64,000 bases of DNA from Rhizobium mongolense subsp. loessense (GCF_900099775.1 NZ_FMTM01000002.1:248001-312000), one strand, 5' to 3'. Shown: positions 25,079-35,925, numbered from the stretch's first letter. The notes: a model not told the origin generated them from the letters alone. Numbers and translations are program-made.

Positions 25079-25369
25079 ATGATCAGCGGAACAAAAGGTG
25101 CCCGATGGGAGGGTGTCAATGAAAACGGCGGACGGCCTTTATGCCTGCGCGCCGGGCAGAAGGAACGCCGGCAAGATGACAAAAGCGTTGAGCACTGGGG
25201 CCAGGCTTTACCGAAATTCGGTCAAGGCACCACCGGTCCCAAGGCAGACGACCTTGCGAGGATGGACGCGCTTCGCGAAGCTGCGCGCAGGCACACCGAC
25301 GTATTTCTCTCCGAGAGTACCAAGGATGTCGACCAACAAAAGGCGTCGCGAATTCGCAAACGGCCCTAA
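25079..25369 (+). CDS. Hypothetical stress-type small protein, 96 aa
   Basis: I do not recognise this hydrophilic 96-residue protein (MISGTKGARWEGVNENGG, later DALREAARRHTDVFLSESTKD). It has no signal peptide or membrane segment. AAGGAG at 25066-25071 is well placed before ATG 25079, and an EcfG-like promoter precedes it. An overlapping longer frame starting at 25098 has no ribosome site and reads through the entericidin gene out of frame, so it is discarded. It probably forms a stress-induced pair with the entericidin gene 18 bases downstream. Confidence 0.55.
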   Translation: MISGTKGARWEGVNENGGRPLCLRAGQKERRQDDKSVEHWGQALPKFGQGTTGPKADDLARMDALREAARRHTDVFLSESTKDVDQQKASRIRKRP

Positions 25370-25387
25370 ACTCAAAGGAGCTATGAG

Positions 25388-25543
25388 ATGTTACCGACGA
25401 CAAAAATCGCCGCCGCCTGCTGCGTGCTTCTCGCCCTTTCCTCTTGCGGGAACACTATCCGCGGCGTCGGGCGTGATACGGCCAACACCGTGGATGCCAC
25501 CCAAAATGCCGGAAATCGGGTAGGCAGAGCAGCGGCGAATTGA
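25388..25543 (+). CDS. Entericidin-like small lipoprotein
   Basis: A 51-residue protein with a lipoprotein signal peptide (LLALSSC lipobox, Cys at about residue 19) and the entericidin tail GNTIRGVGRDTANTVDATQNAG. Entericidin A/B proteins are small outer-envelope lipoproteins linked to stress and stationary phase. AAAGGAG at 25374-25380 is 7 bases before ATG 25388. It follows the 25079 gene by 18 bases. Confidence 0.85.
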   Translation: MLPTTKIAAACCVLLALSSCGNTIRGVGRDTANTVDATQNAGNRVGRAAAN

Positions 25544-26003
25544 GCGGCAAGCACAGTAGAGACCCGTTCTCGGCCATTCGGGCCAAATTCGCGGGCGGAC
25601 CTTTCCGCCGGTCGGCCAACGCCTGCGTTTAGGGATCGGAAAAGCGCAAGGGCCCGGAAGCGCGACGGCTGACGACGAGCGCATCGGAGCTCACGCGAAA
25701 CCGTGAGCGCCGACGCGCGGCTTGTGCAATTCGTTGAAGGCGGGCTTCCCCCTCGTTTTCAAGGTTGTGTTTCGACATAGCGCTTGACCCCAGCGTGCGC
25801 ATTGAACATTGGCGCCTGCGGCACTAACTTCTGCAACCGAATGCATGAGATATCCGGCCTTGCCAGGGTCGATGTGTCGCTTGGAAGGGTAATCTTCCGC
25901 ATTTGTTCACGCCAAAGCGGCTCCTCTTCCGACCCTGTGTTAACCGGGACAGCAGCTGTGCCTCCAATCGTTAAAAGGCTTTCGCGTTGGTTAGGGAGGC
26001 AGT
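25544..26003. other. 460-base intergenic region
   Basis: No supported gene, RNA or repeat was seen. It separates the plus-strand entericidin gene from the convergent LysR gene. The short frames here look like shadows of high-GC DNA. Confidence 0.5.
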
Positions 26004-26918
26004 CTACGCTTCGGACTTCAGCTCCTGACTTGTCGATCGTACCACCTCCAGGAAGCTTCGCAGTGCTTTTCGCGCACCTCGTGGCTGCCATCCCATGGCC
26101 AATTCCCAGGCCAGGTCTACAGGTGCATCAATCAGTGGGATGAATACTACACCAGCGATCTTCATCGTCGTCGCGCCCAAGGGCACCAATGATACGCCAA
26201 GCCCCGCGGCGACCAAGCTCAAAATCGTATGCATCTGCCTTGCTTCCTGGACGACATTCGGTACGAACCCCGCCGTCCTGCAGGCATTTGTAATCTTCCC
26301 ATGTAGCGTCGGGCCTTGTGGGTAAGGAAACATAATGAAATCGTGTCCAGCCAGATCAGCAAGCCGGCAAAACTTCGAAACAGCGAGGGGGTGATGTGAT
26401 GGTGCTGCGACAACCAGCTTGTCCCGGTGTATCAGTTCCACGGCGAGGCCATCGACAATCTTGATCGGCGGATGGAAGAAGCCAAGATCGATATCACCGC
26501 CGGCAAGATCGGCCAATTGCGCCTCCGTGGAACGTTCATCGAGGCGAATTGTCGTATCTGGCCAAACCTCGTGGAAGGCGCGAATGGCTCGAGGAAGCAG
26601 CCGATAGAGAGCTGCGGAGACAAAGGCGATGGAAATCAGGGCAAGGTCGTCCGAAGCCGCTCGGCGGGCCAAGCGAACGGCGTCTTCAGATTGTGCAATT
26701 GTTCGACGAGCCTCCTCCAGAAACACACGACCCGCTGCAGTGAGGCTCACCATGCGTTGCGTCCGCTCGAATAGCGGAAATCCCAAACGCTCCTCAAGCC
26801 TCTTGATCGATTGGCTAAGCGGTGGTTGCGCCATGCCGAGCCGGGCAGCGGCGCGTCCGAAATGCAATTCTTCGGCAACGGCAATGAAATGCCGCATATG
26901 GAGTAAGCTGATGATCAT
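26004..26918 (-). CDS. LysR-family regulator, CatR/BenM-like
   Basis: A 304-residue LysR protein with helix-turn-helix (ELHFGRAAARLGMAQPPLSQSI, residues 17-38) and effector-domain features of the CatM/BenM/AlsR branch (VAAPSHHPLA, VAAGLGVSLVP). No clear ribosome site distinguishes the ATG at 26918 from 26897 (MRHFIAV), which is the more typical family start. It is divergent from the hydrolase gene at 27037, with a palindromic site between them, so control of that gene and of itself is likely. Confidence 0.88.
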   Translation of the reverse strand: MIISLLHMRHFIAVAEELHFGRAAARLGMAQPPLSQSIKRLEERLGFPLFERTQRMVSLTAAGRVFLEEARRTIAQSEDAVRLARRAASDDLALISIAFVSAALYRLLPRAIRAFHEVWPDTTIRLDERSTEAQLADLAGGDIDLGFFHPPIKIVDGLAVELIHRDKLVVAAPSHHPLAVSKFCRLADLAGHDFIMFPYPQGPTLHGKITNACRTAGFVPNVVQEARQMHTILSLVAAGLGVSLVPLGATTMKIAGVVFIPLIDAPVDLAWELAMGWQPRGARKALRSFLEVVRSTSQELKSEA

Positions 26919-26926
26919 ATCAAGAC

Positions 26927-26953
26927 AATATCAATAAACACTGTTTTGATATT
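26927..26953. promoter_or_regulatory. Inverted repeat in the LysR/hydrolase divergent promoter
   Basis: AATATCAA at 26927-26934 and TTGATATT at 26946-26953 are perfect inverted arms with an 11-base AT-rich spacer, a geometry typical of LysR (T-N11-A) sites. A further ATATCAA-like half site lies just upstream at 26917-26923. The position between divergent genes fits an operator for the LysR protein at 26004-26918. Confidence 0.6.
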
Positions 26954-27036
26954 TGAAAAATTCACCCGCAACACCGATTTACGGTCGATCCAGTCGAGCC
27001 AGCCCATGGGCGGAAAATGATCTCGAAGGAGTGACC

Positions 27037-28110
27037 ATGCAAAAACTTGCTTTTTATTGCGCTGCCATCGCGACGACCTTCGGTGTTGTGCCTACATTCG
27101 CAGAAGTCGAACGCAAGGATTTCCGGGTAAATGCTGAGCCTGATGTCGAACTGGCTATCCGGGAGGTCCGCAAGACAGAGGCAGAGCGCAACGGGCCTCC
27201 CATCGTCCTTGTGCATGGAGCACGGGTGCCGGGTATTGCCTCCTTCGATTTGCCGGTCGAAGGAGGATCACTGGCTGCGGACTTGGCAGCGAGAGGATAC
27301 CAGGTATTCATCGTGGACGTCCGTGGCTACGGCAGATCGGACCGTCCCGGACAGGATGGTCCGCCGGAGGGCCGGCCGCTGAGCCATTCCAACGAAGTCG
27401 CCCGCGACATCGATGCTGCGGTCGAGGCTATCCGGGAAAGGACTGACAGCCGGCAAGTCGGGTTGCTCGGCTGGGCCACCGGCGGACATTGGGCAGGCAT
27501 GTACGCATCTCTTTTCCCGGAAAAGGTCAGCCACCTCGTCGTCTATAATTCACTTTACGGCGCAACCTCTGGGCATCCGACACTTGGATCGGACAGCGAG
27601 ACCGCCGACCCGAATGATCGCCGCCGCTTTAACATTGCGAAGTTCGGGGCCTACCGGTTGAACACGGCTGCTTCACTCATGCCCTCCTGGGACAAATCCA
27701 TTCCTGTCGACGCCAAGGAAAGCTGGCGTGATCCGGCAGTGGTCGCAGCCTACCAACAGGCGGCGGTGGCGTCCGATCCGACATCTGGCGATCGGAAGCC
27801 AGCTGCATTCCGCTCCCCTTCCGGGGCAATGGAAGACAGCTTCTATCTTGCCTCCGGCAGGCAGCTTTGGGACGCTGCATCGATTACTGCACGCGTGCTG
27901 ATCATCCGTTCTGAGAACGATTTTTGGAGCCGTCCCGATGACGTAACGACGCTTGAAGGCCACCTCGTCAATGCTGCCCACGTCCGTAGCGTCACGATTG
28001 CGGGCGCCACGCATTATGTCCACCTCGATCGTTCCGAGCGTGGCCGTTCGCAATTCCTCACAGAAGTGGTGGGATTGCTCTCGGAATCCGACAACTCCGC
28101 AAGCCGGTGA
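27037..28110 (+). CDS. Secreted alpha/beta-hydrolase-fold protein with Ala at the nucleophile position
   Basis: A 357-residue protein with a Sec signal peptide (to about residue 20, TFA-EVE) and an alpha/beta-hydrolase fold: oxyanion loop VLVHGARVPG, strand VFIVDVRGYGRSDRP, and the nucleophile elbow LLGWATGGHW. The elbow normally reads G-x-Ser-x-G; here it is G-W-A-T-G, so the nucleophile appears to be Ala. Late acid and base regions (IIRSENDFWSRPDD, GATHYVHLDR) are present. Either it is inactive or it works by another mechanism. GAAGGAG at 27025-27031 supports ATG 27037. It is likely controlled by the divergent LysR gene. Confidence 0.8.
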   Translation: MQKLAFYCAAIATTFGVVPTFAEVERKDFRVNAEPDVELAIREVRKTEAERNGPPIVLVHGARVPGIASFDLPVEGGSLAADLAARGYQVFIVDVRGYGRSDRPGQDGPPEGRPLSHSNEVARDIDAAVEAIRERTDSRQVGLLGWATGGHWAGMYASLFPEKVSHLVVYNSLYGATSGHPTLGSDSETADPNDRRRFNIAKFGAYRLNTAASLMPSWDKSIPVDAKESWRDPAVVAAYQQAAVASDPTSGDRKPAAFRSPSGAMEDSFYLASGRQLWDAASITARVLIIRSENDFWSRPDDVTTLEGHLVNAAHVRSVTIAGATHYVHLDRSERGRSQFLTEVVGLLSESDNSASR

Positions 28111-28286
28111 GCTCATGTTCAACCGTGGTATCCTCTCACTCAAAGAGCCTCTAGGCAGCGGCTGAATTCTGGTCGCGCCGAAGGCTCCCGACGAGTTCGG
28201 CACCGTCGTCGGTGGATAGGTGCCCTTGTGAGCCTCGGTTGGGATAAGGGGCTCAAGACCCCGTTCAACGCGGTTCTGGCTTGCCT

Positions 28287-28314
28287 GGCGGCGGTTGCGA
28301 TCGCAACCACCGCC
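28287..28314. terminator. Perfect palindrome between convergent genes, candidate bidirectional terminator
   Basis: GGTTGCGATCGCAACC (28293-28308) is a perfect 16-base palindrome flanked by GGCGG/CCGCC arms at 28287-28291 and 28310-28314. It lies between the convergent hydrolase and molybdoenzyme genes, where a two-way terminator is expected, although no T-run follows. Confidence 0.4.
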
Positions 28315-28321
28315 CGAAACG

Positions 28322-30520
28322 CTAAGCGGTGTCTGGAAGGCCGCCGATCAGTTTGTCGATGGTGATCGGATAGTGCCGGACCCTGACGCCGGTCGCGTTG
28401 TAGATGGCGTTGGCGATTGCGGCGGAGACACCGCACAGCCCGAGTTCGCCGACCCCCTTCGCCTTCATCGGTGACGACATCGGATCAGTCTCGTCCATGA
28501 AAATAACGTCCTGATGAGGGATGTCGGCATGCACTGGTACCTCATAGCCGGCAAGATCGTGATTGACGAAGAAGCCGCGGCGGGCGTCCACCGCGAGCTC
28601 CTCCGAAAGAGCCCCGCCCGCCCCCATGGTCATCGCACCGATCACTTGGCTGCGCGCGGTAATCGGATTGAGAATGCGTCCCGCCGCGCACACCGCCAGC
28701 ATCCGTCTGATGCGCGTTTCTCCCGTGGCGACGTCTACCCCGACCTCGACGAAGTGCGCGCCGAAGGTCGATTGTTGGTGCGTTTCGGAAAGCTTGCCCC
28801 ATTGGATAGTATCTTCACCAACCAGTCCCTCGGCGCCCGCTGCCTCTGCCAGTGACACCGACCGGTTGCCGGAGCGGACCTCGCCGTTTTCGAAGACGAC
28901 ATCCTCGGAATTGAAACCAAGTTTCTGCGCAATGGTTTCCCTCAGCTTTACGCAGGCTGCGTAAACACCCGCCGTCGAGCAGTTGCCCCCGAACTGCCCG
29001 CCGGAACCGGCGGACACCGGAAAGCGGGAGTCGCCAAGCCGGACCGCGACCTTGTCGACGGTGACGCCCATCATCTCAGCCGCAGTCTGCGCGATGATGG
29101 TGTAGCTGCCCGTTCCGATATCGGTCATGTCGGTTTCGACGGTAACGACCCCTTCCCGGGCGAGGCGGACGCGTGCTCCGGAAGGAAGCAGCAGGTTGTT
29201 GCGGAAGGCGGCTGCAACGCCAATGCCGATCAGCCAGTTGCCCTCACGCTTCGACCCCGGTCTTCCTCGTGCGCTCCACCCGAAGCGCTCGGAGCCGAGC
29301 TTCAGACATCCGACGAGATCGCGGTGAGAGAACGGCCGCGCGGGCTTCTCGGGATCGACCTGGGTGTCATTGATAATCCTAAACTGCACGGGATCGAGAC
29401 CGAGCTTTTCGGCCATCTCGTCGATGGCGATCTCCAGCGCCATCAAGCCAGGCGCTTCGCCTGGAGCACGCATCGCGTTGCCTTCGGGAAGGTCGAGCGT
29501 CGCCAGCCGCATCGCCGTCATGCGGTTCGCGCCGGCATAGAGCAACCTGGTCTGATTGACGGCCGTCTCGAGCTGTCCGCCTTTCAGATCGCCTGACCAG
29601 CTTTCATGAGCGATCGCGGTGATCTTGCCGTCGCGTTCCGCTCCGATGCGGATGCGCTGGATGGTCGCCGGGCGGTGGGTCGTGTTGTTCATCATCAACG
29701 GACGCGGCAGGGCCACTTTTACTGGTCGCTTCGCAGCCTTTGCTCCAAACGCGGCAAGGACGGCGTCGGCACGCAGAAATAACTTGCCTCCGAACCCGCC
29801 GCCGATGAATGGCGACATCAGATGAATTTTCTCCTTTTCCACGTCGAGGGTGGTCGCCAGGTCTGACCGCCACCAGTCTATCATCTGGCTCGAGGTCCAG
29901 ACCGTCAGCTCGTCGCCATCCCAGGCTGCGATGGAGGCATGCGGCTCCATCATCGCGTGGGACTGGTCCGGCGTCGTGTAGGTTTCGTCGATAGTGATCG
30001 GAGCCGTCCTGAAAGCCGCATCGAAGTCGCCGGCAGCTGAGTCCGGCTGCTGGGACTCGTCCGGCTTCACCGCCGACTTCTTCGCCTCTTTGAGGTCGAA
30101 GGCGCCCTTCTCTTCGGCATACTCGACCTTTACCAGTGCTGCGGCTGCGCGGGCTTGTTCGAAGGTTTCGGCCACGACGACGGCGATCGCCTGGTGGTAA
30201 TGCTGGATCTCGTCACCACCGAAGAGCTTGGCGGTGTTAAACTTGCCTTTCTTCCGTTCGCCGACTTCAGGCGCGGTCACAACGGCGATGACGCCTTGCG
30301 CCTTTTTTGCGGCAGAGACGTCCATGGATTTGATGCGGCCCTTGGCGACAGCCGCGCCCACGGGATAGCCGTAGGCGTACGGGACCTTGGTATCGTGCCA
30401 TTCGTAGGCGTACATCGCCAGGCCCGTCGTCTTGAGCTGGCCGTCGATGCGATGGATCGGCTGGCCGACGACCTTGAGCTGGTCGATCGGGTTCGTAGTT
30501 GCTGGCGTATCGAACTGCAT
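28322..30520 (-). CDS. Molybdopterin-binding subunit of aldehyde/xanthine oxidoreductase (PaoC-like)
   Basis: The 732-residue large subunit of the xanthine dehydrogenase superfamily, PaoC/YagR branch. It binds the molybdenum cofactor and oxidises aldehydes or heterocycles. The domain order is a/b hammerhead (VVGQPIHRIDGQLKTTGLAMY) then MoCo-binding domains (FIGGGFGGK, GSGGQFGGNCS) and the C-terminal KGVGELG carrying the catalytic Glu. ATG 30520 is chosen because GAGGGGAT precedes it, 2 bases after the FAD-subunit stop. A PaoD/XdhC-type maturation chaperone is not next to it. Confidence 0.9.
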   Translation of the reverse strand: MQFDTPATTNPIDQLKVVGQPIHRIDGQLKTTGLAMYAYEWHDTKVPYAYGYPVGAAVAKGRIKSMDVSAAKKAQGVIAVVTAPEVGERKKGKFNTAKLFGGDEIQHYHQAIAVVVAETFEQARAAAALVKVEYAEEKGAFDLKEAKKSAVKPDESQQPDSAAGDFDAAFRTAPITIDETYTTPDQSHAMMEPHASIAAWDGDELTVWTSSQMIDWWRSDLATTLDVEKEKIHLMSPFIGGGFGGKLFLRADAVLAAFGAKAAKRPVKVALPRPLMMNNTTHRPATIQRIRIGAERDGKITAIAHESWSGDLKGGQLETAVNQTRLLYAGANRMTAMRLATLDLPEGNAMRAPGEAPGLMALEIAIDEMAEKLGLDPVQFRIINDTQVDPEKPARPFSHRDLVGCLKLGSERFGWSARGRPGSKREGNWLIGIGVAAAFRNNLLLPSGARVRLAREGVVTVETDMTDIGTGSYTIIAQTAAEMMGVTVDKVAVRLGDSRFPVSAGSGGQFGGNCSTAGVYAACVKLRETIAQKLGFNSEDVVFENGEVRSGNRSVSLAEAAGAEGLVGEDTIQWGKLSETHQQSTFGAHFVEVGVDVATGETRIRRMLAVCAAGRILNPITARSQVIGAMTMGAGGALSEELAVDARRGFFVNHDLAGYEVPVHADIPHQDVIFMDETDPMSSPMKAKGVGELGLCGVSAAIANAIYNATGVRVRHYPITIDKLIGGLPDTA

Positions 30521-30522
30521 GG

Positions 30523-31469
30523 CTATCCCCTCGCTTGCGAGATGACCGCTGCGAGCGTGCGCTCGACCAGGTCCACCTTGAAACGGTTCTGTTCGGTAGG
30601 ACGGGCGTCCGCGAGAAGGACACCAGCGGCGGCGCGGGCCCCTTTCGGCAGCTCGGCTTCGGCCGCCTCGACGCGCCAAGGCTTGTGGGCAATGCCGCCG
30701 ACGGCGACGCGACCGGTCCCATCGGGTTGGATAACCGCGCCTACGGAAACGAGTGCGAAGGCGTAAGAGGCGCGATCGCGGACCTTCCTGTAGATATGAC
30801 GCCCTCCGATCGGCGGTGGGAGGATGACCCCTGTGATGAACTCACCGCGGTCGAGAACCGTCTCGATATGCGGAGTGTTGCCCGGCAGGCGGTGGAAGTC
30901 GGCGATGGGGATGGAACGCTGGCTGCCGTCTGCCTTTACCGTTTCGACCACGGCGTCCAGCGCTCGCATGGCGATCGCCATGTCGCTCGGATGGGTGGCG
31001 ATGCAGGCCTCGCTCGTGCCGACGACGGCGTGCTGGCGGGTGACGCCGCCGATGGCCGAACAGCCGCTGCCTGGCTGGCGCTTGTTGCATGGCTGGTTCG
31101 GGTCGTAGAAGTACGGACAGCGCGTGCGTTGCAAGAGGTTCCCCGCCGTCGTCGCCCTGTTGCGGAGTTGACCGGAAGCGCCCGCGACGAGCGCTCGGGA
31201 CAGGAGCCCGTAATCTCGACGAACGGTTTCGTGTGCCGCAAGATCCGTGTTGCGAACCAGGGCTCCGATACGCAGTCCGCCGTCCGAAGTGGCTTCAATC
31301 TTGTCCAATTCGAGGCCGTTCACGTCGATCAGATGCGTCGGCGTCTCGATCTCGAGCTTCATGAGGTCGAGAAGGTTGGTGCCCCCGGCGATAAATTTCG
31401 CTTCCGGATTGGAGGCGGCCGCTTGGGCCGCGGCTTCGACGGACGAGGCCCGTTCGTAGGTGAAGGCTC

Positions 31470-31473
<4 letters not shown>
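30523..31473 (-). CDS. FAD-binding subunit of aldehyde/xanthine oxidoreductase (PaoB-like)
   Basis: The 316-residue middle subunit, with the FAD site [13 protein letters not shown] near residue 32 and the central [18 protein letters not shown] region. That stretch and [10 protein letters not shown] resemble the extra [4Fe-4S] loop seen in PaoB-type subunits. It passes electrons between the iron-sulfur and molybdenum subunits and an acceptor. ATG 31473 overlaps the preceding stop by ATGA; a longer upstream frame is a shadow inside the small-subunit gene. Confidence 0.9.
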
Positions 31474-32108
<635 letters not shown>

Positions 32109-32432
32109 GTACAGGTCCACTTCACGCTCATTGCATGGAGGCGCGTCTATCCGATCCGGTAAAGGCGCCAGCAGGCTAGATAGAGCAGAAACGAGCGATG
32201 ATTAGGCCTTCCTGCTGCATACCCTTATCGATCTGATTCATGAATGGCGTTCCAACAGGCAAGTGTAAGGTTTATGCCGGCCATACACGCTCAGCCTCTC
32301 GTATCATGACCGCCGAAGGGAAGTACGCATCAAATCAGTGGATTGATGCCGTCGAACCCGTTCCCTCTCTACCCTTTTGCGAAGCTGATGTGTCAAGGTG
32401 GATAAGGAAACGTTCAAGAGGAACCGCCTTAC
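32109..32432. other. 324-base divergent promoter region of pao-like and HU genes
   Basis: No supported gene. It contains the promoters of the minus-strand oxidoreductase operon and of the plus-strand HU gene; no clear operator palindrome was recognised. A frame reading from 32240 into the HU gene is judged a shadow. Confidence 0.5.
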
Positions 32433-32711
32433 ATGACGACGACAAACGAAATCGCAGACAAGATTGCCGGTGAACATGGCCTTACCAAAGTCCAGAGCAA
32501 AGCCGTCGTAGAGGCGGTCTTCGCCTCCATCACGTCGGCCGCCACATCTGGCGCCGAGACCTCGATCCCAGGCTTCGGCAAGTTCAAGGTAAAGGAGACG
32601 CCGGAGCGCGAAGGCCGCAATCCGTCAACCGGGGCCACCGTCAAGATCGCTGCTGCAAGGAAGCTCGCCTTCACGCCGGCCAAGGCAGTGAAGGATGCTC
32701 TGAACAAGTGA
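32433..32711 (+). CDS. HU-family DNA-binding protein
   Basis: A 92-residue nucleoid-associated protein of the HU/IHF family: helical N-terminus (IADKIAGEHGLTKVQSKAVVEAVFASI), the IPGFGKFKVKE beta strand and the DNA-contacting arm EREGRNPSTGATVKI, ending in the usual helix. It bends DNA as a dimer. It stands alone. Being in an accessory region, it is more likely a secondary HU than the main chromosomal copy; this is inference. Confidence 0.93.
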   Translation: MTTTNEIADKIAGEHGLTKVQSKAVVEAVFASITSAATSGAETSIPGFGKFKVKETPEREGRNPSTGATVKIAAARKLAFTPAKAVKDALNK

Positions 32712-32916
32712 TCTTTCGGATCAAGGAGGCCCGCCTTTGAACTGACCCCATTTAGTTGGGCAGTTTAGAAGGCCGGGCTGATTTTTGGGCTGAGTTCTGT
32801 ACCGTGCAGGGCTCAGCGCCTGCGTTCGCACAAATCTGCAAGGCAGCATCCCCGGCGCGGCACGTTTGCCAGGATGCAGGCATCCGTTCCGTTCGCTGGA
32901 GCGGACGTCAAGTCGT

Positions 32917-33342
32917 TCAATCCTGCGGTGGCACATTGGCCGGATTCCACACCACTTCCCAAAGGTGGCCGTCCGGATCCGTAAAGTATCCAGCGTATCC
33001 ACCGTAAAACGTTTCCTCAGCGGGCTTTACGATGGCTGCTCCCGCAAGCCGGGCCTGTTCCATGACCTCGTCAACCTCACGGCGATGCGAGACGTTGTGG
33101 CCGATCGAGAACGAGGTGCTGCTCGCGGGCGCTTTCGCCAGACCGCTGTCGTGAGCCAGATCATCCTGAGCCCAAATCGCAAGTTTAACCCCGCTGGAAA
33201 GGTCGAAGAACGCGACGGCGCCATGCGCGAACTCACGGCCGACGATCCCTTGAGTGGGCAGTTTCAGGCCGTCACGATAAAAGACAAGCGAGCGCTCAAG
33301 ATGGGCAACACCCAGCGTCACGACAGAAATTCGCGGTTTCAT
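32917..33342 (-). CDS. VOC/glyoxalase-like protein
   Basis: A 141-residue protein of the vicinal oxygen chelate superfamily with paired beta-alpha-beta-beta-beta modules: RISVVTLGVAHLERSLVFYRD at the start and GYAGYFTDPDGHLWEVVWNP near the end, with His15 and the late Glu as possible metal ligands. Members include glyoxalases, dioxygenases and drug-binding proteins, so the reaction cannot be assigned. ATG 33342 (MKPRIS) is preferred over 33348 because GGAGG lies 7 bases before the former and only 1 before the latter. Confidence 0.85.
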   Translation of the reverse strand: MKPRISVVTLGVAHLERSLVFYRDGLKLPTQGIVGREFAHGAVAFFDLSSGVKLAIWAQDDLAHDSGLAKAPASSTSFSIGHNVSHRREVDEVMEQARLAGAAIVKPAEETFYGGYAGYFTDPDGHLWEVVWNPANVPPQD

Positions 33343-33467
33343 GGACATTCCTCCATCTCAATCAGCTCCGCCAAATCCGAAGTCGACGGGGCTTCGATTT
33401 GTAAACAGTACTGCCGAAAAAGTACTGGCGCGCTTGCGTAACACTCAGAGTTGTTTTTTCTTTGACT

Positions 33468-34364
33468 CTAGGCCGACCGATATCTCAAAGCGTCGACCAG
33501 AAGCGCGAATGCGGGCGAAGCCAGGCGGCGGTTTGGATAGTAGAGATGATAGCCAGGAAATGGTGGGCACCAGTCCTCCAGCACCGAAACCAATTTACCC
33601 TCCTTCACCAGCGGACCGAGATGATCGTCGGGGAGACACGTCAACCCGATACCGCTCAAAGCGGCGTCGATTATCATCGGCACATCATTGCAGATGAACT
33701 GGCCGTCGACGCGGACGTTCAGCGGGCGTGTATCTTTCTCGAATTCCCATGCGTAGAGCCCGCCGAGCGTAGGAAGGCGCAGATTGATGCAGGTGTGCTG
33801 CGTCAGGTCGTGAGGTGTCCGAGGCTTCGTATGGCGCTCGAAGTACTGCGGCGATCCGGCAACCACCATGCGAAGCTCCGGTCCGATCCTTACAGCGATC
33901 ATGTCCTTCTCAACGCCCTCTCCGAGCCGTATGCCAGCATCGAAGCGCTCAGCGGCCAAATCAACGAACCTTTGCTCGATCGATATTTCCACGTTGATTT
34001 CGGAAAATTCGGCCATCAGACGTTTCACGGCAGGCATGAGTATGGTCTCGGCCGCGTGTCGACTTGACGTGATGCGTATCGTTCCGGCGGGCCGCTGACG
34101 CAACGCGCTCAAGGCATTGATCCTGCTCCGGATGTCATCGAAGGCTGGGCGCAGAGTTTCGGCCAGTTGCTCGCCTGCATCAGTAGGAGAGACATTGCGC
34201 GTCGTTCGTGTGAGCAACCGCACGCCCATGCGCTCTTCCAGACGGCGCACGGTGTGGCTCAACGAAGACTGAGATGTTCCGAGCTGTGCAGCCGCGCGGG
34301 TAAAGCTACGCTCCTCCGCGACTGCGAGGAAGGCGACAAGATCCCCGAGTTCGTCCCGCTTCAT
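33468..34364 (-). CDS. LysR-family regulator
   Basis: A 298-residue LysR-type regulator with helix-turn-helix (ERSFTRAAAQLGTSQSSLSHTV, residues 18-39) and a substrate domain of the CrgA/DmlR-like group (SLSHTVRRLEERMGVRLL, DIGIRLGEGV-like segment). It is divergent from an aldo/keto reductase gene, the usual arrangement for such regulators, which often respond to electrophiles or organic acids. An imperfect dyad at 34381-34399 lies between the two genes. Confidence 0.9.
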   Translation of the reverse strand: MKRDELGDLVAFLAVAEERSFTRAAAQLGTSQSSLSHTVRRLEERMGVRLLTRTTRNVSPTDAGEQLAETLRPAFDDIRSRINALSALRQRPAGTIRITSSRHAAETILMPAVKRLMAEFSEINVEISIEQRFVDLAAERFDAGIRLGEGVEKDMIAVRIGPELRMVVAGSPQYFERHTKPRTPHDLTQHTCINLRLPTLGGLYAWEFEKDTRPLNVRVDGQFICNDVPMIIDAALSGIGLTCLPDDHLGPLVKEGKLVSVLEDWCPPFPGYHLYYPNRRLASPAFALLVDALRYRSA

Positions 34365-34380
34365 TCATGAATCCACAGCA

Positions 34381-34399
34381 TAGGTCCATGCCGAACCTA
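34381..34399. promoter_or_regulatory. Possible LysR operator before the aldo/keto reductase gene
   Basis: TAGGT at 34381-34385 and ACCTA at 34395-34399 are perfect inverted arms with a 9-base spacer, 17 bases upstream of the LysR start. The arms are short, so this is suggestive only. Confidence 0.35.
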
Positions 34400-34430
34400 G
34401 CACCTAATAGATCGTGGCCGCCAGCGCTAA

Positions 34431-35510
<1,080 letters not shown>

Positions 35511-35559
35511 TGCTTGGACGAGTTGGCGCAGAACTGTGCCCGCCCGTGCGGCAAGATTG

Positions 35560-35738
35560 GTGCTGGGCGGTCTGGCGCAGTCCGCCGCTTCCTGTCCTAC
35601 CTGATGGACCAGATACTCGATCGCATCATCGACCCAGGCAAGGTTTTCGCCCGCGAACCGTCGCTTGCCGAAGTCGCCGAAGGCTATGGCGCCATGGACG
35701 AATGCCGCACAATAAAGACGCTGCGCAGGTCCAATTGA
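35560..35738 (+). pseudogene. C-terminal remnant of an alcohol dehydrogenase gene
   Basis: The frame from about 35590 reads ILDRIIDPGKVFAREPSLAE then VAEGYGAMDECRTIKTL, which matches the last 45 residues of medium-chain zinc alcohol dehydrogenases. No catalytic or NAD-binding part is present in any frame, and the 5-prime part does not continue the family. It is a leftover after deletion of the rest of the gene. Confidence 0.65.
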
Positions 35739-35925
35739 ACGTCGGCGAGGCGCTGCTATTGCGGGACGCGTGCACATAGTCCGGTTCATGAATGGGAGAT
35801 ATGGACCCAATCGGATGCAGCAATCTAATCGAATGGGATTCGTCACCCATCTCTCACACACTAGACGCGACGCGCTACTGGTGAGCTAGCGTTCACGGGA
35901 GCAGACCATGGAAGAGGAAAGCCAT

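Noticed and set aside
25098-25523. 141-codon frame overlapping the 96-aa and entericidin genes
   Set aside because: It lacks a ribosome site and reads the entericidin gene out of frame, whereas both overlapped genes have good Shine-Dalgarno sequences and one a clear family.
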